A stretch of DNA of 59,651 nt from RGIG5612 sp045598285 (GCA_045598285.1 JAZLLU010000028.1:1-59651); one strand, 5' to 3'; counted from the first letter of the stretch, positions 1 through 8,258 are shown. Numbers and translations: made by a program. The notes: a model not told the origin generated them from the sequence alone.

Positions 1-52
1 GTCTCGACATTGTCTCGACTTCGTCGCCGCTTCGCTGGCTACGCCAGCTCCA
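1..52 (-). repeat. GC-rich REP-like repeat, copy 1
   Basis: This GC-rich block contains a hairpin (GCTGGC, loop TAC, GCCAGC at 34-48). Read on the minus strand, its first 28 bases match the block at 34436-34463 with one extra base there. It is unlike the AT-rich flanks and is cut by the window edge, so its full length is unknown. It is probably a dispersed intergenic repeat. Confidence 0.5.
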
Positions 53-85
53 TATATTAATCAAAAATAAAATGTTTTGATAAAA

Positions 86-279
86 TTACCGAAAAAGGCA
101 CCATTGGTACCCGAAACTACATATTTTTTAAGTAAAATCATCAAATTTATTCATTATGAAGATTTGTTAGAAAAGTACCAAATCAAAAAACCTTGATTTA
201 CAAGCTTTTTTAAACCTAATAAAAATCACCAACATTTTTCATAATGCTCAACGGGTACCAATGGTGCCTTTTTCGGTAA
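86..279. repeat. 194-bp element with 28-bp perfect terminal inverted repeats
   Basis: Bases 86-113 and 252-279 are exact reverse complements (28 bp, containing GGCACCATTGGTACCC and its complement). They enclose about 138 bp of AT-rich DNA without an ORF. The size and perfect terminal repeats resemble a MITE or other non-autonomous mobile element. No clear target-site duplication is visible. It lies just upstream of a truncated PD-(D/E)XK transposase-type gene, but I cannot show that the two are linked. Confidence 0.55.
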
Positions 280-325
280 AAATATTTTTTTAAAATTTAT
301 AAACTAAGGTGGCATTCGAAAGAAC

Positions 326-583
326 ATGTACTGTCATTCAAAGTTAGCCACCGCAAGTAAGGATGACGCAAATATTACAATAAACCCTTTGAACGAAGAA
401 TGGGAGGCGGCGTATATGACTTTTGAAGAAATTGTAAGATTAAAAGAAATACGTGCAAGAGAAGAAGCATTAGCTGAAGGCCGCAAGGAAGGTCAACAAG
501 AGCTTCTTATCAATCAATTAGAAAAAGGCTTAATCACATTAGAACAAGCAATCGAATGTGGCTATTCACAGCCACAAACATAA
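326..583 (+). pseudogene. C-terminal remnant of a PD-(D/E)XK transposase-family (Rpn-like) gene
   Basis: This 85-residue frame has the charged C-terminal tail of Rpn/PD-(D/E)XK nuclease family transposase proteins: EEIVRLKEIRAREEALAEG, then an EGRKEGQQ stretch and a closing segment QLEKGLITLEQAIECGY. The full-length relative at 33527 ends the same way (KLVKDGAITMENAVLNGY). The nuclease domain, about 200 residues with the E-x-Q active site, is missing upstream, where the sequence is AT-rich repeat DNA. Residues 1-30 do not look like family sequence and may be chance coding. It is most likely a decayed remnant; expression as a small protein cannot be excluded. Confidence 0.6.
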
Positions 584-588
584 AATTG

Positions 589-1332
589 TTACGACAGTGG
601 AACTGTGGTGAAGTCTACGTTGTCGAGAGAGGCGATTAGGAGTTTGTTCGTGAGCGGAGCCTCGCCTTTACAAAGGTAGGATACGACCTGGGCGATTTGA
701 AGGGATGCACAAAAGGCTGGCGTGCAAACGAGTGCAGATTTTAGAGCTGAGTCATGCATAGAAGTGTCAGCACAATCTTCACTAATTTTAGAAGCGTCAT
801 CACATGCCTCGCCACTATCAGCGGCATCGGCGCCATAAAGTTTATGAAGCATATTGCTTCCTGGAAGTGCCACGCCAACTTGCGCTGTAAGTCCGGCAAT
901 TGCGCCATGCACAATAGGAATATTCAAAGTGCTGCATGCATCTTCTAGAATGAGACGGCTACAAGAGTTGTCTAGACCGTCTAAAACCAAGTCACATCCA
1001 GAAAGTATCTCAGAAGCATTATCTAAGCTGAAATTTTGGCAGAATGAGTCCACCTTAATAGAAGAATTGATTGACTCAATCCAGCCTAATGCAGCTTCTG
1101 CTTTAAGTGTACCAATATTACCAAAACTACTAAGTAGTTGACGATTTAAATTTGTCTCGTCAAAAACGTCTCCATCGCAAATGACAATCTCGCCTACACC
1201 GAGGCGTGCGAGCATCTCGCAAAGATATCCGCCGAGTCCACCAAGTCCAATAACGGCCACCCGACTCTTTGATAATTTCTTTTGCTCATCTTCTGATAAA
1301 GTTGGAATGTTTCGCTCAAATCTCTTTTCCAT
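589..1332 (-). CDS. ThiF/MoeB/HesA-family E1-like adenylyltransferase
   Basis: This 247-residue protein has the E1-like fold signatures. A nucleotide-binding GLGGLGGY loop lies at about 29-36, DGDVFDETNLNRQ at about 53-65 carries the Asp and Arg used for ATP, and DGLDN follows. Family members adenylate the C-terminus of a ubiquitin-like sulfur carrier (ThiS, MoaD) or act on related substrates. The paired CxxC zinc motifs of classical ThiF/MoeB are not evident, so the substrate is uncertain, and no carrier gene is adjacent. An in-frame start at 1443 would add 37 residues, but that stretch overlaps the rpsF promoter and leader, and MEKRFERN is a typical family N-terminus, so I chose 1332. It is divergent from rpsF. 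Confidence 0.75.
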   Translation of the reverse strand: MEKRFERNIPTLSEDEQKKLSKSRVAVIGLGGLGGYLCEMLARLGVGEIVICDGDVFDETNLNRQLLSSFGNIGTLKAEAALGWIESINSSIKVDSFCQNFSLDNASEILSGCDLVLDGLDNSCSRLILEDACSTLNIPIVHGAIAGLTAQVGVALPGSNMLHKLYGADAADSGEACDDASKISEDCADTSMHDSALKSALVCTPAFCASLQIAQVVSYLCKGEAPLTNKLLIASLDNVDFTTVPLS

Positions 1333-1360
1333 AGGCAAATTATAATCCAAAGTAAAATTC

Positions 1361-1389
1361 TTGCAAAGCCATTTTTTTCGTGCTAAAAT
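1361..1389 (+). promoter_or_regulatory. sigma-A promoter for rpsF-ssb-rpsR
   Basis: TTGCAA at 1361-1366, a 17-bp spacer, then TAAAAT at 1384-1389 preceded by TGC (extended -10). The predicted transcript starts near 1396, about 63 bases before rpsF. Confidence 0.6.
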
Positions 1390-1412
1390 ATCTTTCCGTG
1401 ATAATATTCCTT

Positions 1413-1433
1413 GCTCACTTTTTGGAAGTGGGC
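1413..1433 (+). promoter_or_regulatory. rpsF leader hairpin, candidate S6/S18 autoregulatory element
   Basis: GCTCACTT (1413-1420) pairs with AAGTGGGC (1426-1433) just before the rpsF Shine-Dalgarno site at 1443-1450. A CCG trinucleotide lies 5' at 1397-1399. Many bacteria control rpsF through an S6:S18-binding leader with a conserved CCG. The match here is only suggestive. Confidence 0.3.
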
Positions 1434-1458
1434 CAGAGACCAAAAGGAGGTGCGAGAC

Positions 1459-1752
1459 ATGAGCAAATATGAATTAGCAGTTGTTGTTAGTGCTAAACTC
1501 GAAGATGAAGGAAGAGCTGCTCTTATCGAAAAAGTTAAAGAACTTATCGCTAGATTCGGTGGTAACGTAACTAAAGTAGATGAGTGGGGCAAGAAAAAAC
1601 TTGCTTATGAAATTCAAAAGATGAACGAGGCTTTTTATTACTTCGTTTACTTCGAGTCAGAGAATACTGATTGTCCAAATGAGATGGAAGCTCAGATGCG
1701 AATCATGGACAACGTTCTCAGATATTTAGTTGTCAAAGAAGACGAAGAGTAA
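1459..1752 (+). CDS. rpsF: 30S ribosomal protein bS6
   Basis: This 97-residue protein matches bS6 along its whole length: MSKYELAVVV start, DEWGKKKLAYEI core, and an acidic C-terminus ending KEDEE. bS6 binds bS18 and 16S rRNA on the small-subunit platform. An in-frame start at 1411 is rejected, because the ATG at 1459 has a strong AAAGGAGG eight bases upstream. It opens the conserved rpsF-ssb-rpsR operon, in which ribosomal proteins and the single-strand binding protein are co-transcribed. Confidence 0.97.
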   Translation: MSKYELAVVVSAKLEDEGRAALIEKVKELIARFGGNVTKVDEWGKKKLAYEIQKMNEAFYYFVYFESENTDCPNEMEAQMRIMDNVLRYLVVKEDEE

Positions 1753-1793
1753 ATATCTAATGGCACTGAACACTCGTACGAAAAGGAGTTAAT

Positions 1794-2279
1794 ATGAACA
1801 AAGTATTACTTATGGGACGTTTAACAAGAGATCCCGAACTAAGATACTCACAAAATGAAAATTCTACAGCAGTTGCCAGATTTACTATTGCGGTAGATCG
1901 TAGATTCAAAAGGGATGAACAGCAAAGTGCTGACTTTATTGGTTGTGTAGCTTTTGGAAAAACAGCTGAGTTCTTTGAAAAATATATTAAGCAAGGAACA
2001 AAGGTTTGTGTTGAAGGTAGAATTCAAACTAATAACTACACAAACAAAGATGGCCAAAAGGTTTATACTACTGATGTTGTTGTTGAAAATGTTGAGTTCG
2101 CTGAAAGCAAATCTCACAGCGCGAACGCTCAAGGTGGACAACCAGTAGCTAACCAAAGTCAAGCTCCAGCACAAGAGCAAGTAAATCCTATGCCACAGCC
2201 AGCTCCTAGTGAAGCAGTAGGCGAAGGTTTTATGAACATTGCTGATGGATTAGAAGACGAGGGTTTGCCATTTAATTAA
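1794..2279 (+). CDS. ssb: single-stranded DNA-binding protein
   Basis: This is a 161-residue SSB. The N-terminal OB fold (about 1-105) begins MNKVLLMGRLTRDPELRY and contains FTIAVDRRFKRD. A disordered Gln/Pro-rich linker follows, then the acidic tip ending DEGLPFN, which recruits replication and repair proteins. The tip has one extra Asn after the usual LPF. The start has AAAAGGAG upstream. It lies between rpsF and rpsR, as in most Firmicutes, and probably serves as the main replicative SSB. Confidence 0.96.
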   Translation: MNKVLLMGRLTRDPELRYSQNENSTAVARFTIAVDRRFKRDEQQSADFIGCVAFGKTAEFFEKYIKQGTKVCVEGRIQTNNYTNKDGQKVYTTDVVVENVEFAESKSHSANAQGGQPVANQSQAPAQEQVNPMPQPAPSEAVGEGFMNIADGLEDEGLPFN

Positions 2280-2357
2280 AAAGAAAGGCTGCCAAGGCGA
2301 TACCAAAAGGGTCGCAAAAATTAGGCGAGTCACCAACCATTTAGGAGGAAAATAATT

Positions 2358-2621
2358 ATGGCATATAACAAAGAAGATAAAGGAGATGCTCCAAGAAGAA
2401 AACCTAACATGCACAGAAGAAAAAAAGTTTGTGCGTTTTGCGGAGAAAAAGCTCCTCAGGTAGATTACAAAGATGTTAACACATTAAAGAGATACGTATC
2501 AGAAAGAGGAAAAATCCTTCCAAGAAGAATTACGGGAACATGTGCTAAGCATCAAAGAGCTATCACAACAGCAGTTAAGAGAGCAAGACACATTGCATTA
2601 ATGCCTTACACTGTTGACTAA
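2358..2621 (+). CDS. rpsR: 30S ribosomal protein bS18
   Basis: This 87-residue bS18 has the conserved LKRYVSERGKILPRRITG core. CAFCGEK and TCAKHQR provide cysteines of the zinc-binding (C+) form. AGGAGG lies at 2343-2348. The 78-base gap after ssb holds a small hairpin (GCGATACC...GGGTCGC) of unknown role. A strong terminator follows the gene, closing the operon. Confidence 0.96.
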   Translation: MAYNKEDKGDAPRRKPNMHRRKKVCAFCGEKAPQVDYKDVNTLKRYVSERGKILPRRITGTCAKHQRAITTAVKRARHIALMPYTVD

Positions 2622-2632
2622 GTAAAAATTAA

Positions 2633-2659
2633 GCAACTCCCTAATGGAGTTGCTTTTTT
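2633..2659 (+). terminator. Rho-independent terminator after rpsR
   Basis: GCAACTCC (2633-2640), loop CTAAT, GGAGTTGC (2646-2653), then six T. Confidence 0.92.
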
Positions 2660-2663
2660 CGTT

Positions 2664-2702
2664 ATGGTCGCGGACCGTCTTTGAATGATGGTCGCGGACC
2701 GT
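2664..2702. repeat. 15-bp direct repeat, two copies
   Basis: ATGGTCGCGGACCGT occurs at 2664-2678 and 2688-2702. Each copy contains the small palindrome GGTC-GCG-GACC. The second copy runs straight into the hairpin element that starts at 2701. Confidence 0.7.
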
Positions 2703-2758
2703 ACGAGTTCGTTCCTGGCTCAGAAAAATTCGCCGATAACGAACTGTACGGCTCCGCT
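2701..2758 (+). repeat. hairpin element, copy A (conserved loop, variable stem)
   Basis: The arm GTACGAGTTCGTT (2701-2713) pairs with AACGAACTGTAC (2738-2749). The enclosed segment reads CTGGCTC then TCGCCGA, and GGCTCCGCT follows the stem. A second copy at 15097-15156 keeps the loop words and the trailing GGCTCYGCT, but has a different stem that still pairs. Both copies lie about 40-55 bp beyond a terminator. Confidence 0.6.
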
Positions 2759-2787
2759 TAATTAATATCAAATATGAGAGGTGAACA

Positions 2788-3915
2788 ATGAATAGCAAAG
2801 TTGCTTTAATTCCATGCGATAGTTATGACGAAGAAAAAGTTTACCAAGCGGTAAGTAAGGGCTTTGAACTTTTAGGCGGAATTGGTCAGTATGTAAAAAA
2901 AGAAGACAAGGTGCTTATTAAATTAAATTTGCTTTCAAGCTCATCGCCTGACAAAGCTATTACTACTCATCCAAGTGTTTTTGGCGCAGTATTAAAAAGC
3001 CTTAAAGAGTATGGGTGTGAAGATATAAAATATGGAGATGCACCAGGAAATCCAATTGCTAAGCTTGAAGATACCTTGCAAAAGTGTTTAATTAGGCCTG
3101 AAGCTGAAAAGTATGGAGCAAAGCTCGGAAAATTCACAACTTCACATACAAAAAAATATCCTGAAGGGAAAGCTGCAAAAAGTTTTGTGCTAGTTGATGC
3201 AATTGACGAAGCAGATGTGATTTTTGAAGTGTGTAAGATGAAGACACATGCGCTTGAAAATATTACGGGGGCGATAAAGAACCAATATGGTTTTGTTCAT
3301 GGTGCGCACAAAACGAAGGGGCATGCGCAATATCCAGATAGCAAAAAATTTGCCGATATGTTAGCAGACCTTAATAGATGTGTAGGCGTTAAGTTTCATA
3401 TTATGGATGGCGTGGTTGCTATGGAAGGCAATGGTCCAGCTTCTGGAACGCCGACAAACATGAATATGATTTTGATGTCGGAAGACCCGGTTGCACTCGA
3501 CAGCGTTTTTGCTAAGTTGGTTTACCTAGATCCGGCATATGTTCCAACATGTGTTAGCGCTGCAAAAGCAGGTCTTGGCACAATGAACGTATCTGAAATA
3601 GAAGTACTTACACCAGAGGGAACTTTAAGCGTAAGAGATGCCGTTAAGAAGTATGGCAATTACAAATTTGATGTAAAAAGAAGCAAACCAATAATATGGG
3701 CGATTCCGTTTCTTACAAAAATATTTAAGCGTAAGGGCGAAAGGCCAGTTGTTGATTTAGATAAATGCGTTGCATGTGGCGTATGCCAAGAGGCTTGCCC
3801 TGTAGATGCTGTCAAATCTGGCAATTCGCAAAAAGCTACCTACGATTATGATAAGTGCATAAGATGCTATTGCTGCCAGGAAATGTGCCCAGCAAAAGCT
3901 ATTGAAAAGAAGTAA
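2788..3915 (+). CDS. DUF362 protein with C-terminal 2[4Fe-4S] ferredoxin domain
   Basis: In this 375-residue protein, residues about 1-300 are a DUF362 domain (KVLIKLNLLSS near the start, CKMKTHALENITGAIKN in the middle). The C-terminus carries two ferredoxin motifs, CVACGVCQEACP and CIRCYCCQEMCP, each with four cysteines for a [4Fe-4S] cluster. Such proteins are common in anaerobes and are presumed to be electron carriers, but the partner and reaction are not established. It appears monocistronic: the terminator at 2633 and the hairpin element lie before it, and gdpP follows with its own -10. AGAGGTG lies upstream of the ATG. Confidence 0.85.
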   Translation: MNSKVALIPCDSYDEEKVYQAVSKGFELLGGIGQYVKKEDKVLIKLNLLSSSSPDKAITTHPSVFGAVLKSLKEYGCEDIKYGDAPGNPIAKLEDTLQKCLIRPEAEKYGAKLGKFTTSHTKKYPEGKAAKSFVLVDAIDEADVIFEVCKMKTHALENITGAIKNQYGFVHGAHKTKGHAQYPDSKKFADMLADLNRCVGVKFHIMDGVVAMEGNGPASGTPTNMNMILMSEDPVALDSVFAKLVYLDPAYVPTCVSAAKAGLGTMNVSEIEVLTPEGTLSVRDAVKKYGNYKFDVKRSKPIIWAIPFLTKIFKRKGERPVVDLDKCVACGVCQEACPVDAVKSGNSQKATYDYDKCIRCYCCQEMCPAKAIEKK

Positions 3916-4000
3916 AAAAAGGATAAAAACCCATAACAATACAAAGTTTTGTACGATTAACAAAACAATAAAAATTCTTCCTTTATTATGCTGTTTGTAG

Positions 4001-4006
4001 TATAAT
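4001..4006 (+). promoter_or_regulatory. -10 box of the gdpP promoter
   Basis: A perfect TATAAT at 4001-4006 lies 45 bp before gdpP, with only a weak -35 near 3978. The leader then contains a short hairpin (CTCTC 4016-4020, GAGAG 4028-4032) followed by ATTTTT, which could act as a weak attenuator. Confidence 0.45.
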
Positions 4007-4050
4007 CGAAAGACACTCTCTAAAAATGAGAGCAATTTTTGGTATGCAAA

Positions 4051-6093
4051 ATGAAAAAACAAAATAAGCTAAAAATTGGATATTTGATTAAGGGATATTT
4101 GGCGTTCCCAATTGCAACGGCAGGTTTGCTTTTGGTACTAGGAATTGTCTTTATCCTTATTTCTAGACCAGCTGGCATTGCAACATTGATTGTGTTTGCC
4201 GTCTACTCAGCTTTTGCGGTTTTATTCATTGTTATAAACACGAAAAGATTGAAAGAAGGTCTCATTAAATTTGCTAGATCTTACGAAAATGCACAACGCG
4301 AGATGATAGCTGATTTTCCATTGCCATACGCAGTTGCAGATGTAAAGGGTGATATTTTACTTTGCAATGCAAATTTCTCTAAGTTTTATTCACCAGAGGA
4401 TGGCCAGTTAAATATATGCGATTTGTTCCATGAGATAAGTCCAAAAGACCTTGATTTTGAAGGAAAGTTTATTGATATTTCAATTGTTTATGATTCTAGA
4501 AACTATCGCGTAAATATTAGAAAACTCAAAATAGATAAGCGAATAATAGATAAGAGAATTGCATTACCACCTAGAAGTGATTTGAATGTTTATGCAATCT
4601 ATCTTTTTGATGAAACGGAAATCGTTAATGTTGTTCGTCAAACAAAAGAAGAAGAGATGGTTGTCGCATCTATTTATATTGATAACTATGAAGAAACGGT
4701 TGAGCAAGTTACAGATGTTAAAAAGTCTTTGGTTATTGCGATGTTAGACCGTGAAATAAATAAATACTTCCAAGACATCGGCGGCATAGTAAGAAAGATG
4801 GAAAAGGATAGATATTTTGTTGCATTTAAGCACAGATATCTTGCGAAATTCCAACGTGATAAATTTGAAATTTTAGATAACATTAAGAAAATAGACACAG
4901 GAACAGATATTTCAGCAACACTAAGTATTGGTATTGGTGTTGGCGATGATTATTTGCAAAATTCAGAAAATGCTCGTCTTGCACTTGAACTTGCCTTAGG
5001 ACGTGGCGGCGATCAAGCAGTTATTAGAGATAATGAGAGAATCTACTACTACGGTGGAAAGACAAAGCAAGCCGAAAAGAATACAAAGGTTAAAGCTAGA
5101 GTTAAAGCAACAGCACTTAAAGAAATTTTAGGAAGTGTTGATAAGGTCGTTATCATGAGCCACAAGGTTTGCGACATTGACGGATTTGGTGCAGCGATGG
5201 GTATTTATAGAGCGGCTAAAACCCTAGGAAAGAGTGCATACGTTGTACTTAATAATATGAATAACTCAGTTAAGCCAATCTTAAGTTTGTTTAGAGAAGA
5301 CGAAGAATATAAACAAGCTTTCATTAGAAATACTGAAGCGCAAGATTATGTTGATGAAAATACAGCGCTTATTATAGTTGATGCAAACAGTGCTGAAAGA
5401 TTTGAATGTCCAGATCTTCCAGAACTTACAAGAACAACAGTTTTGATAGACCACCATCGACAAGGCCTTGATCATCTCGAAAAGGTTTCGCTATTGTATC
5501 AAGAACCTTCTGCTTCTTCGGCATCTGAAATGGTTACAGAACTTCTTAGATACATATCCGGTGGCATTAAACTTAAAAAGATTGAAGCGGAAGCATTATT
5601 TGCTGGAATGTTAATTGACACAGATTATTTTTCAAAGAATACAGGTGTTAGAACATTCGAGGCAGCAGCTTATCTTAAAAAATATGGAATTGATATTTCT
5701 AAGATTAGGTCATTCTTTAATGATTCATTTGCTGAAATGATTGCGAAAGCTAGCGCGCTTAGAACAACAAGAATGCTAAATGAAGAATATGCAATCGCTG
5801 TTTGTAAACCTGATGGACTTGATAATCCTACAATTGTTGCAGCTCAAGTTGCTAACGATTTACTTAAAGTTAATGAAGTTAAAGCAAGCTTTGTTTTAAT
5901 TGATGTTGAAGGGGTAATTCACATAAGCGCACGTTCAGAAAGTGATGTTAATGTTCAACTCGTTATGGAACGAATGGGCGGCGGCGGACATATGAATATT
6001 GCGGGTGCGCAAATTAAAGATAGTACAATAAGTGAGACAAGAAAGAACTTAATTATTACGATTAAGAAAATGATTGAAGAGGAAATCTTATAA
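4051..6093 (+). CDS. gdpP: cyclic-di-AMP phosphodiesterase GdpP
   Basis: This 680-residue membrane protein has the GdpP/YybT layout: two N-terminal membrane helices (about 15-55), a PAS-like region, a degenerate GGDEF domain, and a C-terminal DHH/DHHA1 phosphoesterase (about 350-680). Catalytic motifs are visible: SHKVCDIDGFGAA, IIVDAN, VLIDHHRQG, MLIDTDYF and MGGGGHMN. It hydrolyses c-di-AMP, which controls potassium uptake, turgor and wall stress. A TTG four codons earlier (4039) is possible; I prefer the ATG. The stop overlaps the rplI start by one base, giving the common gdpP-rplI-dnaB operon. Confidence 0.93.
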   Translation: MKKQNKLKIGYLIKGYLAFPIATAGLLLVLGIVFILISRPAGIATLIVFAVYSAFAVLFIVINTKRLKEGLIKFARSYENAQREMIADFPLPYAVADVKGDILLCNANFSKFYSPEDGQLNICDLFHEISPKDLDFEGKFIDISIVYDSRNYRVNIRKLKIDKRIIDKRIALPPRSDLNVYAIYLFDETEIVNVVRQTKEEEMVVASIYIDNYEETVEQVTDVKKSLVIAMLDREINKYFQDIGGIVRKMEKDRYFVAFKHRYLAKFQRDKFEILDNIKKIDTGTDISATLSIGIGVGDDYLQNSENARLALELALGRGGDQAVIRDNERIYYYGGKTKQAEKNTKVKARVKATALKEILGSVDKVVIMSHKVCDIDGFGAAMGIYRAAKTLGKSAYVVLNNMNNSVKPILSLFREDEEYKQAFIRNTEAQDYVDENTALIIVDANSAERFECPDLPELTRTTVLIDHHRQGLDHLEKVSLLYQEPSASSASEMVTELLRYISGGIKLKKIEAEALFAGMLIDTDYFSKNTGVRTFEAAAYLKKYGIDISKIRSFFNDSFAEMIAKASALRTTRMLNEEYAIAVCKPDGLDNPTIVAAQVANDLLKVNEVKASFVLIDVEGVIHISARSESDVNVQLVMERMGGGGHMNIAGAQIKDSTISETRKNLIITIKKMIEEEIL

Positions 6094-6539
6094 TGAAAGT
6101 TATTTTACTTGAAGATGTTAAATCACTTGGAAAGAAAGGCGAAATCGTTGAGGTTAGCGATGGATATGCTAGAAACTTTATCATCCCTAAAAAGAAGGGA
6201 GCAGAAGCTAGCGCCGCAAATCTTAATACATTAAAACTTCAAAAAGCTAATGATGAAAAAGTTGCTAAGGAAAATTTAGATGCTGCAAAAGAGTTAGCTG
6301 CAAAAGTTGAAGATGGAGCCGTTACTATAAAAATAAAAGTTGGCGAAGGCGGAAAACTTTTTGGTGCAATCGCAACAAAAGAAATCGCCGGCGCATGTAA
6401 AGAACAAAAAGGAATCGAAATCGACAAAAAGAAAATTGTTCTTGATGACCCTATTAAAGAAATTGGAACACACATCGTAAAAATAAAGCTGCACAAAGAT
6501 GTGCAAGCTATGCTTACAGTTAATGTTGTAGAGGGATAA
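6093..6539 (+). CDS. rplI: 50S ribosomal protein bL9
   Basis: This 148-residue bL9 has the N-terminal rRNA-binding domain (MKVILLEDVKSLGKKGE, then VSDGYARNFIIPKK). A long connecting helix and the C-terminal domain (GKLFGAIATKEIA) follow. The start overlaps the gdpP stop (TAATG), so translation is probably coupled. It stabilises the L1 stalk base of the large subunit. dnaB begins two bases after its stop. Confidence 0.96.
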   Translation: MKVILLEDVKSLGKKGEIVEVSDGYARNFIIPKKKGAEASAANLNTLKLQKANDEKVAKENLDAAKELAAKVEDGAVTIKIKVGEGGKLFGAIATKEIAGACKEQKGIEIDKKKIVLDDPIKEIGTHIVKIKLHKDVQAMLTVNVVEG

Positions 6540-6540
6540 G

Positions 6541-7908
6541 ATGGAAGATAATGCTCTCCTTAAAAAAATAATGCCACATAGTTTAGAAGCCGAGCGTTCG
6601 GTTCTAGGTGCTATGCTCATGGATAAAGATGCTGTTAACAGTGCTGTTGAAATTTTAAGCGCTGATGATTTTTATGCAAAGCAAAACAGCGTTATTTTTG
6701 AGGCGATGAGGCAACTCAATGCGGCAGGTAAACCTATTGATGCAGTTACTCTTGTTGACAAACTTAAAGAGAATGAGGCACCAGAGGAGATGCAAAGTTC
6801 TGAGTTTATTAAGGATATCCTTAACAGCGTTCCGACTTCAGCAAATGTTAAGCATTATGCGCAAATCGTTTACGAGAAGGCTACTCTTCGTCGACTTATA
6901 AAAGCTAGCGAAACAATTTCTAATAATTGTTACGAAGGTCATGACAGCCTTGAAAATATTTTGGAGTCAACTGAGAAAAGTATTTTCAATTTAATTCAAA
7001 CAAGAAATACAAAAGAATTTGTTCCTATCAGCCAGGTAGTTGTTGATGCTCTTAAAAAAATACAAATAGCTTCACAAACAAAGGGCAATATCACAGGACT
7101 TTCTACAGGGTTTGCAGACTTAGATTTTCAGACAGCAGGGCTTCAGCCTTCTGATTTTGTTTTGATTGCGGCTAGACCTTCTATGGGTAAAACTGCTTTT
7201 TCACTTTCTATTCTAGATCATGTTGTGTTCCGCAAAAATATTCCAGCTGCAATATTCTCGCTGGAAATGTCTAAGGAACAACTTGTTAACAGATTCTTTG
7301 CAATGGAAGCTAGAATTGATGCGCAAAATATTCGTTCTGGTCAACTTTCTGATAAAGACTGGGACAACCTTATTGAATCTTCTGAAGTTATCGGAAATTC
7401 AAAACTTATTATTGATGATACACCTGGCATTAGCGTAACGGAACTTCGTTCTAAATGCCGTAAATATAAAATGGAACATGATATTCAACTGGTTGTTATT
7501 GACTACATTCAGTTGATGAGCAGTGGCAGAAGAATAGATAATCGTGTGCAAGAATTATCAGAAATTTCACGTGCACTTAAAGGAATCGCTCGTGAACTTA
7601 ACGTTCCCGTAATTGCTCTGTCGCAGCTTAGCCGTGCGGTTGAAAGCAGACCAAATCGCAGACCTATGCTTTCAGATATCCGTGAATCTGGTGCTATCGA
7701 ACAGGATGCCGATGTAGTAATGTTCCTTTATCGTGATGATTACTATAACCCTGAAACTGTTGACAAAAATGTTGCCGAAGTAATTATTGCTAAGCAACGT
7801 AATGGCCCAACTGGCACCATTAAGCTTACATGGCAACCGAAGTACACACGCTTTGTCAACATGCTAAAGAAAGACGGCGCCATCCCAGTGCCAGACACAT
7901 TCGAATAA
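6541..7908 (+). CDS. dnaB: replicative DNA helicase DnaB
   Basis: This 455-residue DnaB (DnaC in Bacillus naming) has an N-terminal primase-interacting domain (MPHSLEAERSVLGAMLMD) and a RecA-like ATPase domain. The ATPase domain shows ARPSMGKTAF (Walker A), VVIDYIQLM (Walker B) and DIRESGAIEQDADVV. It unwinds DNA at the replication fork as a hexamer. No intein or truncation is seen. It is the last gene of the gdpP-rplI-dnaB operon and is followed by a terminator. Confidence 0.96.
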   Translation: MEDNALLKKIMPHSLEAERSVLGAMLMDKDAVNSAVEILSADDFYAKQNSVIFEAMRQLNAAGKPIDAVTLVDKLKENEAPEEMQSSEFIKDILNSVPTSANVKHYAQIVYEKATLRRLIKASETISNNCYEGHDSLENILESTEKSIFNLIQTRNTKEFVPISQVVVDALKKIQIASQTKGNITGLSTGFADLDFQTAGLQPSDFVLIAARPSMGKTAFSLSILDHVVFRKNIPAAIFSLEMSKEQLVNRFFAMEARIDAQNIRSGQLSDKDWDNLIESSEVIGNSKLIIDDTPGISVTELRSKCRKYKMEHDIQLVVIDYIQLMSSGRRIDNRVQELSEISRALKGIARELNVPVIALSQLSRAVESRPNRRPMLSDIRESGAIEQDADVVMFLYRDDYYNPETVDKNVAEVIIAKQRNGPTGTIKLTWQPKYTRFVNMLKKDGAIPVPDTFE

Positions 7909-7915
7909 TAAACTA

Positions 7916-7944
7916 AAGCCGAGATTTTATCCCGGCTTTTTTAT
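7916..7944 (+). terminator. Rho-independent terminator after dnaB
   Basis: AAGCCG (7916-7921) pairs with CGGCTT (7933-7938), followed by a T run. Confidence 0.85.
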
Positions 7945-8029
7945 TGCCAAAAAAGTTTACATTATCTTCGTAACAACTTAAAAAGTATGGAATTTCATTA
8001 AAAAAAGATGCACGTAGGAAAATTAAGAA

Positions 8030-8258
8030 ATATCCACAAATCCTTAAATATAGATAATTTTGTTGCACATTCTTATAAGAAAAAGTTTGATTTTCACCAC
8101 AAATTCACCATAAGCTTTAATTTTATTGCACATTTTTTAAAACTTTCCTTAAAAACATGCAACAAAAATATTCCTATTAAAAGATTTGTGGTGAAAATCA
8201 TTTGCAGCAAAGAGATTTTGTGCAACAAAAAACTTAAAATTCACGAATTTGTGGTGAA
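8030..8258. repeat. about 230-bp imperfect palindrome in the dnaB/yitT gap
   Basis: Several pairs of complementary segments share one centre (8144). They are 8034-8041/8247-8254 (CCACAAAT), 8058-8069/8219-8230 (TTTTGTTGCACA), 8089-8104/8184-8199 (GATTTTCACCACAAAT, 16 bp perfect) and 8126-8130/8158-8162. The arms alternate two words, TTGTTGCACA and TTTCACCACAAA. The whole could fold as one long hairpin and may be a fold-back mobile element or a structured RNA. A 125-codon frame over it (8008-8385) reads through both arms and shows no protein-like features. Confidence 0.7.

Noticed and set aside
1333..1443. 37-residue N-terminal extension of the ThiF-like protein
   Set aside because: It overlaps the rpsF promoter and does not resemble the family.
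1411..1458. Longer N-terminus for bS6
   Set aside because: It would be translated from the leader hairpin, and the start at 1459 has a perfect Shine-Dalgarno site and matches the family.
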